Shown here piece by piece: positions 40,733 to 50,748 of a stretch of 64,000 nt of DNA; within the stretch, counting starts at the first letter, position 1; every line of letters starts with the position of its first letter. Position numbers and translations under genes: made by a program. The stretch comes from Mercurialis annua (lineage: Eukaryota; Streptophyta; Magnoliopsida; Malpighiales; Euphorbiaceae), in assembly GCF_937616625.2 (NCBI RefSeq), contig NC_065576.1, forward strand, positions 24,908,628 to 24,972,627. Direction: 5' to 3'. Under the pieces are notes generated by a model, which had not been told where the DNA came from, did no database searches, and was given only the letters and a program-made list of their open reading frames with translations.

Positions 40733-41909
40733 TATAACATAACCATGCTTAGCTAATCGTAACGACGGTTAAATAGACTTGCGACGCGACATTCTAATCA
40801 ATTGTAATTTTTCAGTCACACTCTGCGTAATATAACCTAACCATGCTTTAGTAATTAGAACGACGCGTTAGAGAAAGTTGTCACGCGACATAAGCATGGC
40901 AATCGAAACGACGCGTTAAATAGACTTAATACGCGCCATACTAATCCATCATCACTTTTTACGCACACTTGGATAATATAACCTAACCATGCTTAGGAAA
41001 TTAGAATGACGTGTTAAAGAGACTTGAGACGTCACATACTAATTTAGCGTCACTTTTCACGCACACTTTGCGTAATATAACCTAACCATGTTAAGGTAAT
41101 CGAAACGACGCGTTATAGAAACCTGAAACGCGACATTCTAATCTAGCGTCTCTTTTCACGCACACTTTGCTTAATATAACCTAACCATGCTTAGGTAATC
41201 GGAATGACGCGTTAAAGAGAATTGAGATGCGACAAATTAATCTAGCGTCACTTTTCAAGCACACTTTGCGTAATATAACATAACCATGCTGAGGTTATCA
41301 CAATGACGCGTTAAAGAGACTTGAGACGCGGCATACTAATCTAGTGTCACTTTACACGCACATTTTACGTAATATAACCTAACCATGCGTAGGTAATAGG
41401 AACGATGCGTTAGAGAGCCTTGTGACGCGACATAAGCATGGTAATCGAAACGACGCGTTAAACAGATTTGAGACACGCCATATTAATCTAGCGTCAATTT
41501 TTACACACACTTTGCCTAATATATAACCTAACCAAGATTATTTAATCGGAACGACGCGTTAAAGAGACTTAAGACGCGACATACTAATGTAGCATCAGTT
41601 TTTTCGCACAGTTTACCAAAAATTACCTAACCATGCTTGGGTACTTGGAACGACGCGTTAAATAGACTTGAGAGGCAGCATACTAATCTATTGTTACTTT
41701 TCTGCACGCACACTTTGCGTAATATAACCTAACCATGCTTAGGTAATCGGAACGACGCGTTAAAGAGACTTGAGACGCAACATACAAATCTAGCGTTCCT
41801 TTTCACGCACATTTTGCCTAATATAACCTAACTTAGGTAATCGGAACGACGCGTTAAACAGACTTAAGACGCGACATACTAATCTAGCGTCACCGTAATA
41901 TGACCTAAC
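40733..41909 (-). repeat. 99-bp satellite array, block D part 2 (minus orientation)
   Basis: About twelve diverged minus-oriented monomers and short units between the MITE and the LTR retrotransposon. The last monomer is interrupted at CCTAAC by the retrotransposon and resumes at 50749 with CTAACCATGC. Confidence 0.95.
41905..41909. other. Target-site duplication of the LTR retrotransposon (left)
   Basis: CTAAC directly before the element's TGTTGG end matches CTAAC directly after its other end at 50749-50753. A 5-bp duplication is the usual size for Copia integrases. It shows that the two LTRs belong to one insertion and that the target was the satellite box CCTAACCATGC. Confidence 0.93.
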
Positions 41910-42340
41910 TGTTGGTGCAGCGGGACGTGAGGGTCCGAATCGTATATTTCAATTCAAAATTGGAATTCCAACAATTCGGATCCAGAAATTGATCATATCA
42001 ATAACAAATGGATCGTCGTATCATCTAGTAATTAAAGCACGCATCTAGAAACCGTAAGAAGAATACCTATGTCGATTCTCCAACGATTCTTGTAGTCCCG
42101 ATAGTACGGCGACCTCAAGCTCGTCCACACGAGTATGCGTCCGATTGAATCCTCGCCTTGAAGTAATCTGTAAGAGTTCCTCTTGCCGAGCAACCCTAAG
42201 CTCAAACTCTTGCCTCGATTACGTCTTTGCTGGGATGTATAAAAAACTTTCTCCAAGCTTTTCTGTGATTGATGACTACTTGAACTCCTTCAAATATTGT
42301 CTCTTAAGTGTGGTGTGTTTAGAATGAGCAAAGGCAACCT

Positions 42341-42350
42341 CTATTTATAG
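42341..42350 (-). promoter_or_regulatory. TATA box of the 3' LTR
   Basis: On the minus strand CCCTATAAATAGAGG is a strong plant-type TATA box. Transcription would start about 30 bases beyond it, near 42310-42318, and run toward lower coordinates, which fixes the U3/R side of the LTR. In this downstream LTR it faces out of the element into satellite. Confidence 0.75.
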
Positions 42351-42374
42351 GGTAGAGCTTTGCTTAAGAATGCA

Positions 42375-42557
42375 ACACCTCACATGCTAGGTGTCACACG
42401 CCAAGCAAAGGTGTTGCCACCATTCGACACCTCACATGCTAGGTGTCACACACCAAGCATAGGTGTTGCCACCATTCGACACATCATATGCTAGGTGTCA
42501 CACATCAAGCATAGGTGTTGCCACCTTCTGACACGTCGGATGCTAGGTGTCACACAC
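42375..42557 (-). repeat. 52-bp tandem repeats in U3, 3.5 copies
   Basis: Units at 42375-42426, 42427-42478, 42479-42530 and a partial at 42531-42557. Each holds an inverted pair ACACCT...AGGTGT around CACATGCT or a variant, followed by GCATAGGTGTTGCCACC. They lie immediately upstream of the TATA box in the sense of transcription, where LTR enhancers usually sit. A regulatory role is inferred from position only. Confidence 0.85.
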
Positions 42558-42562
42558 AGAGA

Positions 42563-42739
42563 CATACATGACATCATCACGTGACATCATCATATGACAT
42601 CATCGTGACATCATCACATGACATCATCGTGACATCATCACATGACATCATCGTGACATCATCACATGACATCATCGTGACATCATCACATGACATCATC
42701 GTGACATCATCACATGACATCATCGTGGCATCATCATAT
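42563..42739 (-). repeat. 24-bp minisatellite in U3
   Basis: About seven tandem units alternating ACATGACATCATC and GTGACATCATC. One unit contains the palindrome CACGTG (42578-42583). The array lies upstream of the 52-bp repeats relative to the promoter. The other LTR has exactly one unit more, the main length difference between the LTR copies. Confidence 0.88.
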
Positions 42740-43936
42740 TAACTTGGATAAAATACAATTAGGTGCCTACTAATTTATAACTCTTACAAATTAGTCCCTA
42801 ATTTATACTTGTTTTTCATCTTAGATTAATTTCCGAGATATGCTAGTATTTATATGAAATCGATCTCTCGTAAACTCAATCGGTTGCACACCCTATTGTG
42901 TGTGACTAACTAGGTTCACATCTATATGGCAACGAGAGTCATAAGAAACGCCTTTCTTATATTAAATAATTAAATCCCATTAATTATTAATTCTCGTAGA
43001 TCGTGAGTGACGTCTAGCAACATATCACGACCCCCAAATAGATATGAATGTTTCGATGCATTCTTTATGAACCAATGTTCATAATTACCGTACACTCAAA
43101 ATTCCCTTCATCTAAGATTCCGATCTCGACTAGTGTCACGGTTAAGTCAAACACTGTTTGTCTTAATCATATGACCTCATCTCAGTTCTTATTCTTGATA
43201 AATATGACTTCCACTAGAAACAACTTTTTAAGTAAGTCATATACACCCGCGCAGGTTTTATCATCCATCAAGAACAATTTGAGATAGCATAGAATCTTTT
43301 CTCCGTTCATCCGGAGTGATAAATCCTCTCTTGGTTAAACCCCTATCTCCATATACAACTAACTAGAGCCAACACATCCCGCGACCCTAGCTCATGAAAG
43401 ATCTAGGGATAAGGAGTATCAAACTCTAATCACCTATATACAAGATAGTGTCACCGCAAGTCAAAGGACATATGTACAATTATGAACTAGATGACATTAA
43501 ATTGACTTTGATGAAATACCATGTATAAGTCATCTAGCGTCACTTGTTCAACCCACTCAACATCTTGAGTGTCCACATGTTTATCCTGATCTCCATCAAG
43601 TAGTATGAGGCTCACTACTTCCTATAATTAGTAACTCCTTACTAATCAGGAGAATAAACAGAGGTGACAATCTTTCCGGGATAATACGATGCCCTTATTC
43701 GTAGGACCCCATCGATCATGAACTGTTATTTAGATCACATGTATAATAAAATCTGTAACTCATATTCTTAACACCTTAAGAATAGATTCTATCACAATGT
43801 GATAAGGACAATACGTAATAAATGAACACTTAGTTGATGAGACACTTAGTTCAATTAGAACATATATATCTTTGCCATTGGGATTAGTTCTACAAATATA
43901 CATGATCAAATGGCCCTAGGGCACATACTACTAACA

Positions 43937-43947
43937 ATCTCCCACTT
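43937..43947 (-). other. Polypurine tract
   Basis: On the minus strand AAGTGGGAGAT lies directly before the 3' LTR start TGTTAG. This is the plus-strand DNA priming site of the element. Sequence and position are typical of plant Copia elements. Confidence 0.9.
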
Positions 43948-44126
43948 GCACTAGTGCCATTGGCAACTATATCTAAGCCCCATCTTTACAAGATGTAAAT
44001 CTTAATGACTCTTTGTCATGTAAACCTTAATGACTCTAAGTCATGGGCTTTGTCAGTGGGTCCGCCGTGTTATCGGCTGATGCTATCTTTTAGAGAAACA
44101 ATTTTCTTTTTCCAACAATTTCTTTA

Positions 44127-44356
44127 GATAATATGATAATGCCTTTCCTTATATTCGGATAAGTTGTGAGACCCAGTTTCCTTTGCTATGGCAGTAGCAC
44201 CATTGTGGTCGCAGAAAAGAGGAACTGTCGACTTAATGGAAGAAACCGTACTTAGTTCTATTAAGAACTATTTTATCCAAACACCTTCTATTACAACATC
44301 TCATGCCATAATATACTCGACTTCTATAATGGAATATGGAGTTGATTCTTGCTTAG
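44127..44356 (-). pseudogene. Copia RNase H domain remnant
   Basis: Translating the minus strand gives SKQESTPYSIIEVEYIMA, a stop, then VVIEGVWIK, a stop, and further on PLFCDHNGATAIAKETGSHN followed by ERHYHII. This matches the conserved end of Copia RNase H (the SKQ...EAEYIA block and the CDNNGA block). At least two in-frame stops are visible. It would normally degrade the RNA strand of the RNA-DNA hybrid and sits correctly between reverse transcriptase and the polypurine tract. Confidence 0.85.
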
Positions 44357-44589
44357 AACACTTCTAGCTCACTACTCCTTCATTATAGATAAATATGAAT
44401 CTGGAGATAGACTCTCTATTATCCATATCTGATTATTAATCAAAATCTGTAAAACGGTCTACTTAAAAATCTCGTTCTCCATTTGTTAATACCATATCTT
44501 TAGTTCTATAAAAGTACTTAAAGATACCTTTAACATCCATCCAATGTTCTCAACATAGATTGGATTAAAACCGATTAGTCCCACTAACC

Positions 44590-45480
44590 GCATAGACAAT
44601 TTCTAGCTTTGTATGTGGCAACACATACCTCACACTACCAATTGCCGAAGCTTATGGTATCTTTGCTAGATTGTTTCTTTCTTCAGAAGTTTCGGAAGAC
44701 ACTCCCTTTGAAAGATTTATTTTATGCCTAACTAGTATCAATCCTCTCTTAGAACTTCCATATTGAACTACTTCAATATCTTTTCTAAGAAGAGCCTTTA
44801 GGAGAAACCAATTATTCTCTTAGATCTATCTATATAGAGTCTAATACTGAGAATTTAGGCTACCTCTTCGTGGTCTTTGATGGAGTACGTATTAGATAAA
44901 CCAAAGTTTTACAAAAGTTAACATTCCTATATTATTATTTATTAGTAATAAGTTATCTACATACAAGATCATGAAAGTGAGTCTGCTCCCACTAACCTTC
45001 TTGTAAACATTGGGTTTATCATCGTTTTTAATAAATTCGTAACTCCTTACGGCTTTATCAAGACGACGAATCTCGAAACTTTGTTTCCATCCACTAGGGA
45101 TCATTTTAGCTTACACGCCTCAGAACCTTCTTCGGATTCAAAATCCTCGGCTTGTTCCATATAGATATACTCCTTAATTTAACTATTAAGGAATATGGTT
45201 CTTACATCAACATGTCCAACCATAGAATCTACATATGTAGCTATGGCAAGAAGAATCTGGATGGACTTAAGCATGGCTACCAGCGAGAAAGTGTATTCAC
45301 AATACAACTTCTTGCCTCTAGCAAAAATCTTTTGCAACAAGCCTAGCTTTAAAGGTCGCCACCTTTCCATTAGTACAAATTTTACACATGAAGATCCATT
45401 TAATCCTTATCGGTATAATACCTTCGGATGGATCGACTAGCTCCCAAAATTTGGTTACTATAAATGGAATCCATTTCAGA
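44590..45480 (-). pseudogene. Copia reverse transcriptase remnant (RVT_2)
   Basis: Minus-strand pieces in order are: WELVDPSEGIIP and KWIF near 45470-45390, KVATFKARLVAK, TFSLVAMLKSIQILLAIATY near 45290-45230, FEIRRLDKAVRSYEFIKNDD near 45075-45015, and FMILYVDNLLLINN near 44970-44930. Further on come SKRGLILVRHKINLSKG and, near 44640-44665, ASAIGSVRYVLPHTKLEI. These are the ordered blocks of a Copia polymerase. The active-site YVDD reads YVDN, so the second aspartate is lost. Several stops and frameshifts separate the blocks. Antisense reading frames at 45152-45440 are shadows of this domain. Confidence 0.9.
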
Positions 45481-46079
45481 TTTTATTGCTTCAAACCATT
45501 TTTTTTCTTTTCAGAATCTATATCATATATAGTTTCCAAATAAGTAGAGGGATCAACATTTGATCTTTTTCTCCATGACTAAACGACTTTTGTTTATCAT
45601 GTGGGAAAACCATATCTCTCTGGTTGACGAGATACTCTACTTTATCTTCGAGATGTTAATGTAGATACATCTTTTACTAACTCCGGCTTTTAGTGGGTTT
45701 GATCAATCTTCATTGATTCATTATTTTGTTGGTAACTAGATGACTCCTCATCTAATTCTATATTCCTTTCTTAGTGTCCCTCTTGAATAAACGCTTTATT
45801 AAGAAAGACTACCACCGTTAAACAACGATTGTTTGTTCGGTTCGAATATAGAAACAATATCCTAAACTGTCTTTAGGATATCCAACATAACCTTTCCATG
45901 ATTGATTTTGATTCCAAATTTATCGGATATCAGTTTCCTGATATGTTCCGAAAACCCTCAAATCTTAACATCCTTAAGACTTGATTCCATACCATATCTC
46001 ATAAGGTATCTATGGTGCAAATTTAGTTGGAATTTAATTTAGAATTTTATTTGCGGTAAGAAGTGCTTGACCCTATAAC

Positions 46080-46650
46080 GAGATGGATAAGTCAGTATAT
46101 AGCTCATTATTGATCGTATCATTTCCCACAATATACGATACGTCCTTCTTGACAGACGCACCATTCAACCATGGTGTTCCCAAAGAGTAAGTTGAAAAAT
46201 AATACCACATTCCTTTTAGGAACATACCAAATTCTGTAGTCAAGTATTCTTCCCTTTTCGATCACATCGTAAAGTATTAATACCTTTTCCAATTTGGTTT
46301 TCTACTTCATTCTTGAAGTCATTTGAACATTTCAAAATCTTCATGTTTGTTCTTCATAAGACAAACTTAACTATATCGTGATAAATCATCGATGTAGAAA
46401 ATGAAGTATAAGTATCTACCTTGGTCCGTTTCTTTAAACGTACCATATACATCACTATGTATGATCTCTTAAACGGCTTTAGCTATACCTCTTTGTCCCA
46501 CAAAGAATAATCAGGCCATGTTGCCTTTAAGATACGACTCACAAATCGAAAAAGATGCAAAATCTTGATTGCTCAAGATTCCCATCCTATCTAACTTGTT
46601 GTCTATCTTTTGCAATATGTCCTAATTATAAATGCCAAAGTTGTTTAGAA
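46080..46650 (-). pseudogene. Copia GAG-pre-integrase and integrase core remnant
   Basis: On the minus strand LWHL, a stop, LGHIAKDRQQ (46645-46590) is the HxxxH half of the integrase zinc finger. SICESYLKGNMA near 46540 is its cysteine half, with the second cysteine changed to tyrosine. EIIHSDVYGTF near 46455 holds the first catalytic aspartate and LRCDRKG near 46265 the second. TPWLNGASVKK near 46165 is the third block, where the usual glutamate is replaced by valine. Stops and a frameshift after the second block add to the loss. The domain would have inserted the cDNA into target DNA. Confidence 0.85.
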
Positions 46651-47099
46651 GTTTGATAACTTATGGTATTAATTTCCAAAACATCGTTTGCATTAAACAT
46701 CTTTATTCAAGTCATAAAGAACATTTTGTACATATCCATACCCAACTCCGTATTATCAAACATAATACTACAAACATCCTTTGTAAATAGAAAATCAACT
46801 ACCAAATATGTCATACAAATTCAGATATGATATTTCTATATATATTGGGTGAGTACAAAAAACTTGTTTAAGTACAACTTATGTTTATTTAAGAAAATTG
46901 AAGTTGATCCTATAGCTCTTGTCGCAACGCTTGCGTCATTCCCGAGATTTAAGATTACTTCATCTTTTTCCTTTCTTTCTCACTTTTACTAAATCCATAA
47001 AAGATAAACAAATGTGAGAATGAGCATCGGTATTCAATATCCGAGCTTTTAAATGAGCAATTGACATTGGAACATGAGATAGACACATGTTCTTGATGG

Positions 47100-47900
47100 A
47101 GTTGTTCCTCCAGTCATTGCCCTTTAAGTATTCACAATACTTAATGCAATTTCCATTTCAATGTCTTACGGTTTGACAAAAGAAACACTTTCTTTTATTG
47201 ACCGAACCGCCTTTCAAATATTCCAAATATTTCCGGCAATGACTTATATTGTCCTACATTTTAACAAATGAAAACATTTTCCTTTGTTAACCGATGTGCA
47301 TTTCTTTTTCGCAATAGCCTTGGAGGCATCTAAATATTTTAATCAAATAAAAATGATTTTAAACCACTAGCCGATTACTATCGTGAATGTCACTTAAAAG
47401 GATTCTATTTAATCTTATTATTCTTTAGATAGCAAAAATCTCTAATTAGTATTCGTGTTATTTTGTATATTTAACCATAATGATTTGGTCTCTATCAAAA
47501 TGGCCTCCCACTATCTTTTTCGAATCCTACACTTCCAAAATAGGAAACGTGAATCTTTGTTGGAAAAGATTTCAAGCGGGTGATTGAATTCTTATACTCA
47601 TTTATCTTTCCCTCAAGTACTTAATGCTATTCTTGGGATCAAAATGATATATAAGTGAACAACTACTTGTTCATCATATCTCATATGAGGTTCAATCATT
47701 TCCGGCTCCTAATGCTTTCACCCTCAAGTACTTAATGCTATTCTTGGGTTTCCACATTAGTTAAGTTTAACCCATTGAATCAACTAAGATGTATCGATTT
47801 GAATAATATACGACTCAGGTACGCCTAATTGCCTTTCTCGCCGTATATTATATCGACTACACCCGCAACATCGCATGCTTAACAATAAACTCGACAACAT
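47100..47900 (-). pseudogene. Copia gag remnant with zinc-knuckle traces
   Basis: On the minus strand KCFFCQTVRH, a stop, then NGNCIKYCEYLKG (47190-47115) is a CX2CX4HX4C nucleic-acid-binding knuckle. About 100 bp upstream (47290-47215) KGKCFH...CRKYLEYLKG is recoverable across a frameshift and looks like a second knuckle. The rest of gag is too decayed for me to align. A 28-bp phrase starting CCCTCAAGTACTTAATGC occurs twice, at about 47610 and 47722, which suggests an internal duplication. Confidence 0.6.
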
Positions 47901-48511
47901 CTCTTGACGATATCATCTCACCCCTATGTATCCATAGCCGACAAGATGATAACTCAAAGCGTGTTAGTTTATTGCTCCAATGGAGAGCCATTGATAAATC
48001 AATTTAATGATTAATCAATATAAACTTAATCCTTTTACTTTTAGGAAGATTTCTTAGGGTTTTAAGTTATTCCGGTCTCACTAAGCCCACAACACATTTT
48101 AGCATGCATCTCATACATATTAAAGCTAAAATGAATCATGCAATCACACATGTATGATCATGGACTTCCTAGGTCTTATTCTTTAGCCACAAAAGAATGA
48201 GCAAAATATTATTTGTTCCGCATGTTTTGTTGACGACAACATAATGCACAAGCGAGTCACGTATTGTGTTAAATAATCACATTAGAAAAATTCCCAGGAT
48301 AGATTGGAGGGTCACGAGCGGACCACTTAAGTACCAATCTCCTAGACAGAATTTAATCAAATGTAATTAATGTCACAATATTGTTTGCTCGTTTTCGCAA
48401 ACAAGACCTAAGCCCTCGGAATTATAAATTACATGCCAATTAATAATTCCTAAGTCCATGATTATTAATACATGCATTCAATCGTAAAGCTTTAATACTT
48501 GCTGATACGGT
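47901..48511 (-). other. Untranslated leader / 5' gag of the retrotransposon, nothing recognisable
   Basis: About 600 bp of AT-rich sequence between the primer binding site and the recognisable gag remnant. By position it should hold the packaging signal and the start of gag. I see no clear reading frame or motif in it. Confidence 0.5.
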
Positions 48512-48524
48512 GGCTCTGATACCA
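48512..48524 (-). other. Primer binding site (initiator Met-tRNA)
   Basis: On the minus strand TGGTATCAGAGCC lies one base after the end of the 5' LTR. It is complementary to the 3' end of plant initiator methionine tRNA, the commonest primer of Copia elements. This fixes the right-hand LTR as the 5' LTR and the element as minus oriented. Confidence 0.95.
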
Positions 48525-48575
48525 CTGTTGGTGCAGCGGGACGTGAGGGTCCGAATCGTATATTTCAATTCAAAA

Positions 48576-48765
48576 TTGGAATTCCAACAATTCGGATCCA
48601 GAAATTGATCATATCAATAACAAATGGATCGTCGTATCATCTAGTAATTAAAGCACGTATCTAGAAACCGTAAGAAGAATACCTATGTCGATTCTCCAAC
48701 GATTCTTGTAGTCCCGATAGTACGGCGACCTCAAGCTCGTCCACACGAGTATGCGTCCGATTGAA
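48576..48765 (+). repeat. 190-bp inverted repeat, left arm
   Basis: This arm matches the reverse complement of 50335-50524, with one visible difference (GCACGTATC here, GCACGCATC in the other copies). Together the arms flank the inverted LTR core. The outer edge lies at the palindrome TTGGAATTCCAA. Confidence 0.9.
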
Positions 48766-49720
48766 GGGCATCGTATTATCCCGGAAAGATTGTCACCTCT
48801 GTTTATTCTCCTGATTAGTAAGGAGTTACTAATTATAGGAAGTAGTGAGTCTCATACTACTTGATGGAGATCAGGATAAACATGTGGACACTCAAGATGT
48901 TGAGTGGGTTGAACAAGTGACGCTAGATGACTTATACATGGTATTTCATCAAAGTCAATTTAATGTCATCTAGTTCATAATTGTACATATGTCCTTTGAC
49001 TTGCGGTGACACTATCTTGTATATAGGTGATTAGAGTTTGATACTCCTTATCCCTAGATCTTTCATGAGCTAGGGTCGCGGGATGTGTTGGCTCTAGTTA
49101 GTTGTATATGGAGATAGGGGTTTAACCAAGAGAGGATTTATCACTCCGGATGAACGGAGAAAAGATTCTATGCTATCTCAAATTGTTCTTGATGGATGAT
49201 AAAACCTGCGCGGGTGTATATGACTTACTTAGAAAGTTGTTTCTAGTGGAAGTCATATTTATCAAGAATAAGAACTGAGATGAGGTCATATGATTAAGAC
49301 AAACAGTGTTTGACTTAACCGTGACACTAGTCGAGATCGGAATCTTAGATGAAGGGAATTTTGAGTGTACGGTAATTATGAACATTGGTTCATAAAGAAT
49401 GCATCGAAACATTCATATCTATTTGGGGGTCGTGATATGTTGCTAGACGTCACTCACGATCTACGAGAATTAATAATTAATGGGATTTAATTATTTAATA
49501 TAAGAAAGGCGTTTCTTATGACTCTCGTTGCCATATAGATGTGAACCTAGTTAGTCACACACAATAGGGTGTGCAACCGATTGAGTTTACGAGAGATCGA
49601 TTTCATATAGATACTAGCATATCTCGGAAATTAATCTAAGATGAAAAACAAGTATAAATTAGGGACTAATTTGTAAGAGTTATAAATTAGTAGGCACCTA
49701 ATTGTATTTTATCCAAGTTA

Positions 49721-49921
49721 ATATGATGATGCCACGATGATGTCATGTGATGATGTCACGATGATGTCATGTGATGATGTCACGATGATGTCATGTGATG
49801 ATGTCACGATGATGTCATGTGATGATGTCACGATGATGTCATGTGATGATGTCACGATGATGTCATGTGATGATGTCACGATGATGTCATATGATGATGT
49901 CACGTGATGATGTCATGTATG
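49721..49921 (+). repeat. 24-bp minisatellite in the inverted LTR segment
   Basis: Tandem ATGATGTCATGTG and ATGATGTCACG pieces, the inverse of the array at 42563-42739 with one more 24-bp unit. An open frame through it encodes only a monotonous repeat and is not a gene. Confidence 0.88.
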
Positions 49922-49926
49922 TCTCT

Positions 49927-50109
49927 GTGTGTGACACCTAGCATCCGACGTGTCAGAAGGTGGCAACACCTATGCTTGATGTGTGACACCTAGCATATGA
50001 TGTGTCGAATGGTGGCAACACCTATGCTTGGTGTGTGACACCTAGCATGTGAGGTGTCGAATGGTGGCAACACCTTTGCTTGGCGTGTGACACCTAGCAT
50101 GTGAGGTGT
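49927..50109 (+). repeat. 52-bp tandem repeats in the inverted LTR segment
   Basis: Inverse of the 3.5-copy array at 42375-42557, now upstream of a rightward-facing TATA box. It keeps the same spacing to that box as in the intact LTR. Confidence 0.85.
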
Positions 50110-50133
50110 TGCATTCTTAAGCAAAGCTCTACC

Positions 50134-50143
50134 CTATAAATAG
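50134..50143 (+). promoter_or_regulatory. TATA box of the 5' LTR, flipped to face outward
   Basis: CTATAAATAG in plus orientation, with the U3 repeats upstream of it as in the intact LTR. Predicted start of transcription is near 50166-50175, rightward. Because of the inversion this promoter points away from the element's own genes and toward the satellite beginning at 50749. Confidence 0.75.
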
Positions 50144-50334
50144 AGGTTGCCTTTGCTCATTCTAAACACACCACACTTAAGAGACAATATTTGAAGGAGT
50201 TCAAGTAGTCATCAATCACAGAAAAGCTTGGAGAAAGTTTTTTATACATCCCAGCAAAGACGTAATCGAGGCAAGAGTTTGAGCTTAGGGTTGCTCGGCA
50301 AGAGGAACTCTTACAGATTACTTCAAGGCGAGGA

Positions 50335-50524
50335 TTCAATCGGACGCATACTCGTGTGGACGAGCTTGAGGTCGCCGTACTATCGGGACTACAAGAATCG
50401 TTGGAGAATCGACATAGGTATTCTTCTTACGGTTTCTAGATGCGTGCTTTAATTACTAGATGATACGACGATCCATTTGTTATTGATATGATCAATTTCT
50501 GGATCCGAATTGTTGGAATTCCAA
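50335..50524 (-). repeat. 190-bp inverted repeat, right arm
   Basis: Reverse complement of 48576-48765. It lies inside the inverted segment and ends at the palindrome TTGGAATTCCAA. Confidence 0.9.
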
Positions 50525-50748
50525 CGATCATGAACTGTTATTTAGATCACATGTATAATAAAATCTGTAACTCATATTCTTAACACCTTAAGAATAGATT
50601 CTATCACAATGTGATAAGGACAATACGTAATAAATGAACACTTAGTTGATGAGACACTTAGTTCAATTAGAACATATATATCTTTGCCATTGGGATTAGT
50701 TCTACAAATATACATGATCAAATGGCCCTAGGGCACATACTACTAACA

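Larger units (their letters stand above)
41910..43936 (-). repeat. 3' LTR (standard arrangement), 2027 bp
   Basis: Read on the minus strand it starts TGTTAGTAGTATGTGCCC, directly after the polypurine tract, and ends GCTGCACCAACA. It holds a U3 region with two kinds of tandem repeat, a TATA box at 42341-42350 and about 400 bp of presumed R-U5. Short reading frames at 42032-42327 and 43048-43287 look incidental; they recur in the other LTR because the LTR is duplicated. It differs from the other LTR by a handful of substitutions, one 24-bp repeat unit and the rearrangement described there. Confidence 0.93.
48766..50524 (+). other. Inverted LTR segment
   Basis: Reverse complement of 41960-43694 of the intact LTR, with about four substitutions noticed by eye and one extra 24-bp unit. 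It begins at GGGCATCGTATTATCCCGG directly after CGATTGAA and ends at the 12-bp palindrome TTGGAATTCCAA directly before CGATCATGAACTG. Its promoter and U3 repeats are therefore flipped relative to the rest of the element. Confidence 0.93.
41910..50748 (-). mobile_element. Copia-superfamily LTR retrotransposon, complete outline but coding-dead
   Basis: An 8839-bp element transcribed leftward. On the minus strand the order is: rearranged 5' LTR (50748-48526), initiator-Met-tRNA primer site, gag remnant, integrase, reverse transcriptase, RNase H, polypurine tract, 3' LTR (43936-41910). LTRs begin TGTTAG and end CAACA on that strand, and a 5-bp CTAAC target duplication flanks the element. Integrase lying before reverse transcriptase places it in Copia rather than Gypsy. 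Every domain is broken by stops, frameshifts or lost catalytic residues, so it cannot encode its own machinery. The LTRs look almost identical base for base, so transposition was probably in trans and fairly recent. Confidence 0.95.
48526..50748 (-). repeat. 5' LTR, rearranged by internal inversion, 2223 bp
   Basis: In plus coordinates, the first 240 bp (48526-48765) match 41910-42149 of the other LTR in direct orientation. The next 1759 bp (48766-50524) match 43694 back to 41960 in reverse orientation, and the last 224 bp (50525-50748) match 43713-43936 directly. The rearrangement duplicated 190 bp in inverted orientation and lost 18 bp (equivalent of 43695-43712). The extra length over the other LTR is fully explained: 190 plus 24 (one minisatellite unit) minus 18 gives 196. 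Both outer ends and the target duplication are intact. Confidence 0.93.

Noticed and set aside
42032..42327. Open frames of 60 and 74 codons in the LTR, also present at 50157-50452
   Set aside because: They overlap on opposite strands in R-U5 of the LTR. They recur only because the LTR is duplicated and one copy is inverted.
43048..43287. 79-codon frame in the LTR, also at 49173-49412
   Set aside because: It runs antisense to LTR transcription, has no recognisable domain, and recurs only through the inverted LTR copy.
49718..49903. 61-codon frame with a regular TSSHDIIV repeat
   Set aside because: It is the translation of the 24-bp minisatellite; a frame divisible by three with no stop is expected there.
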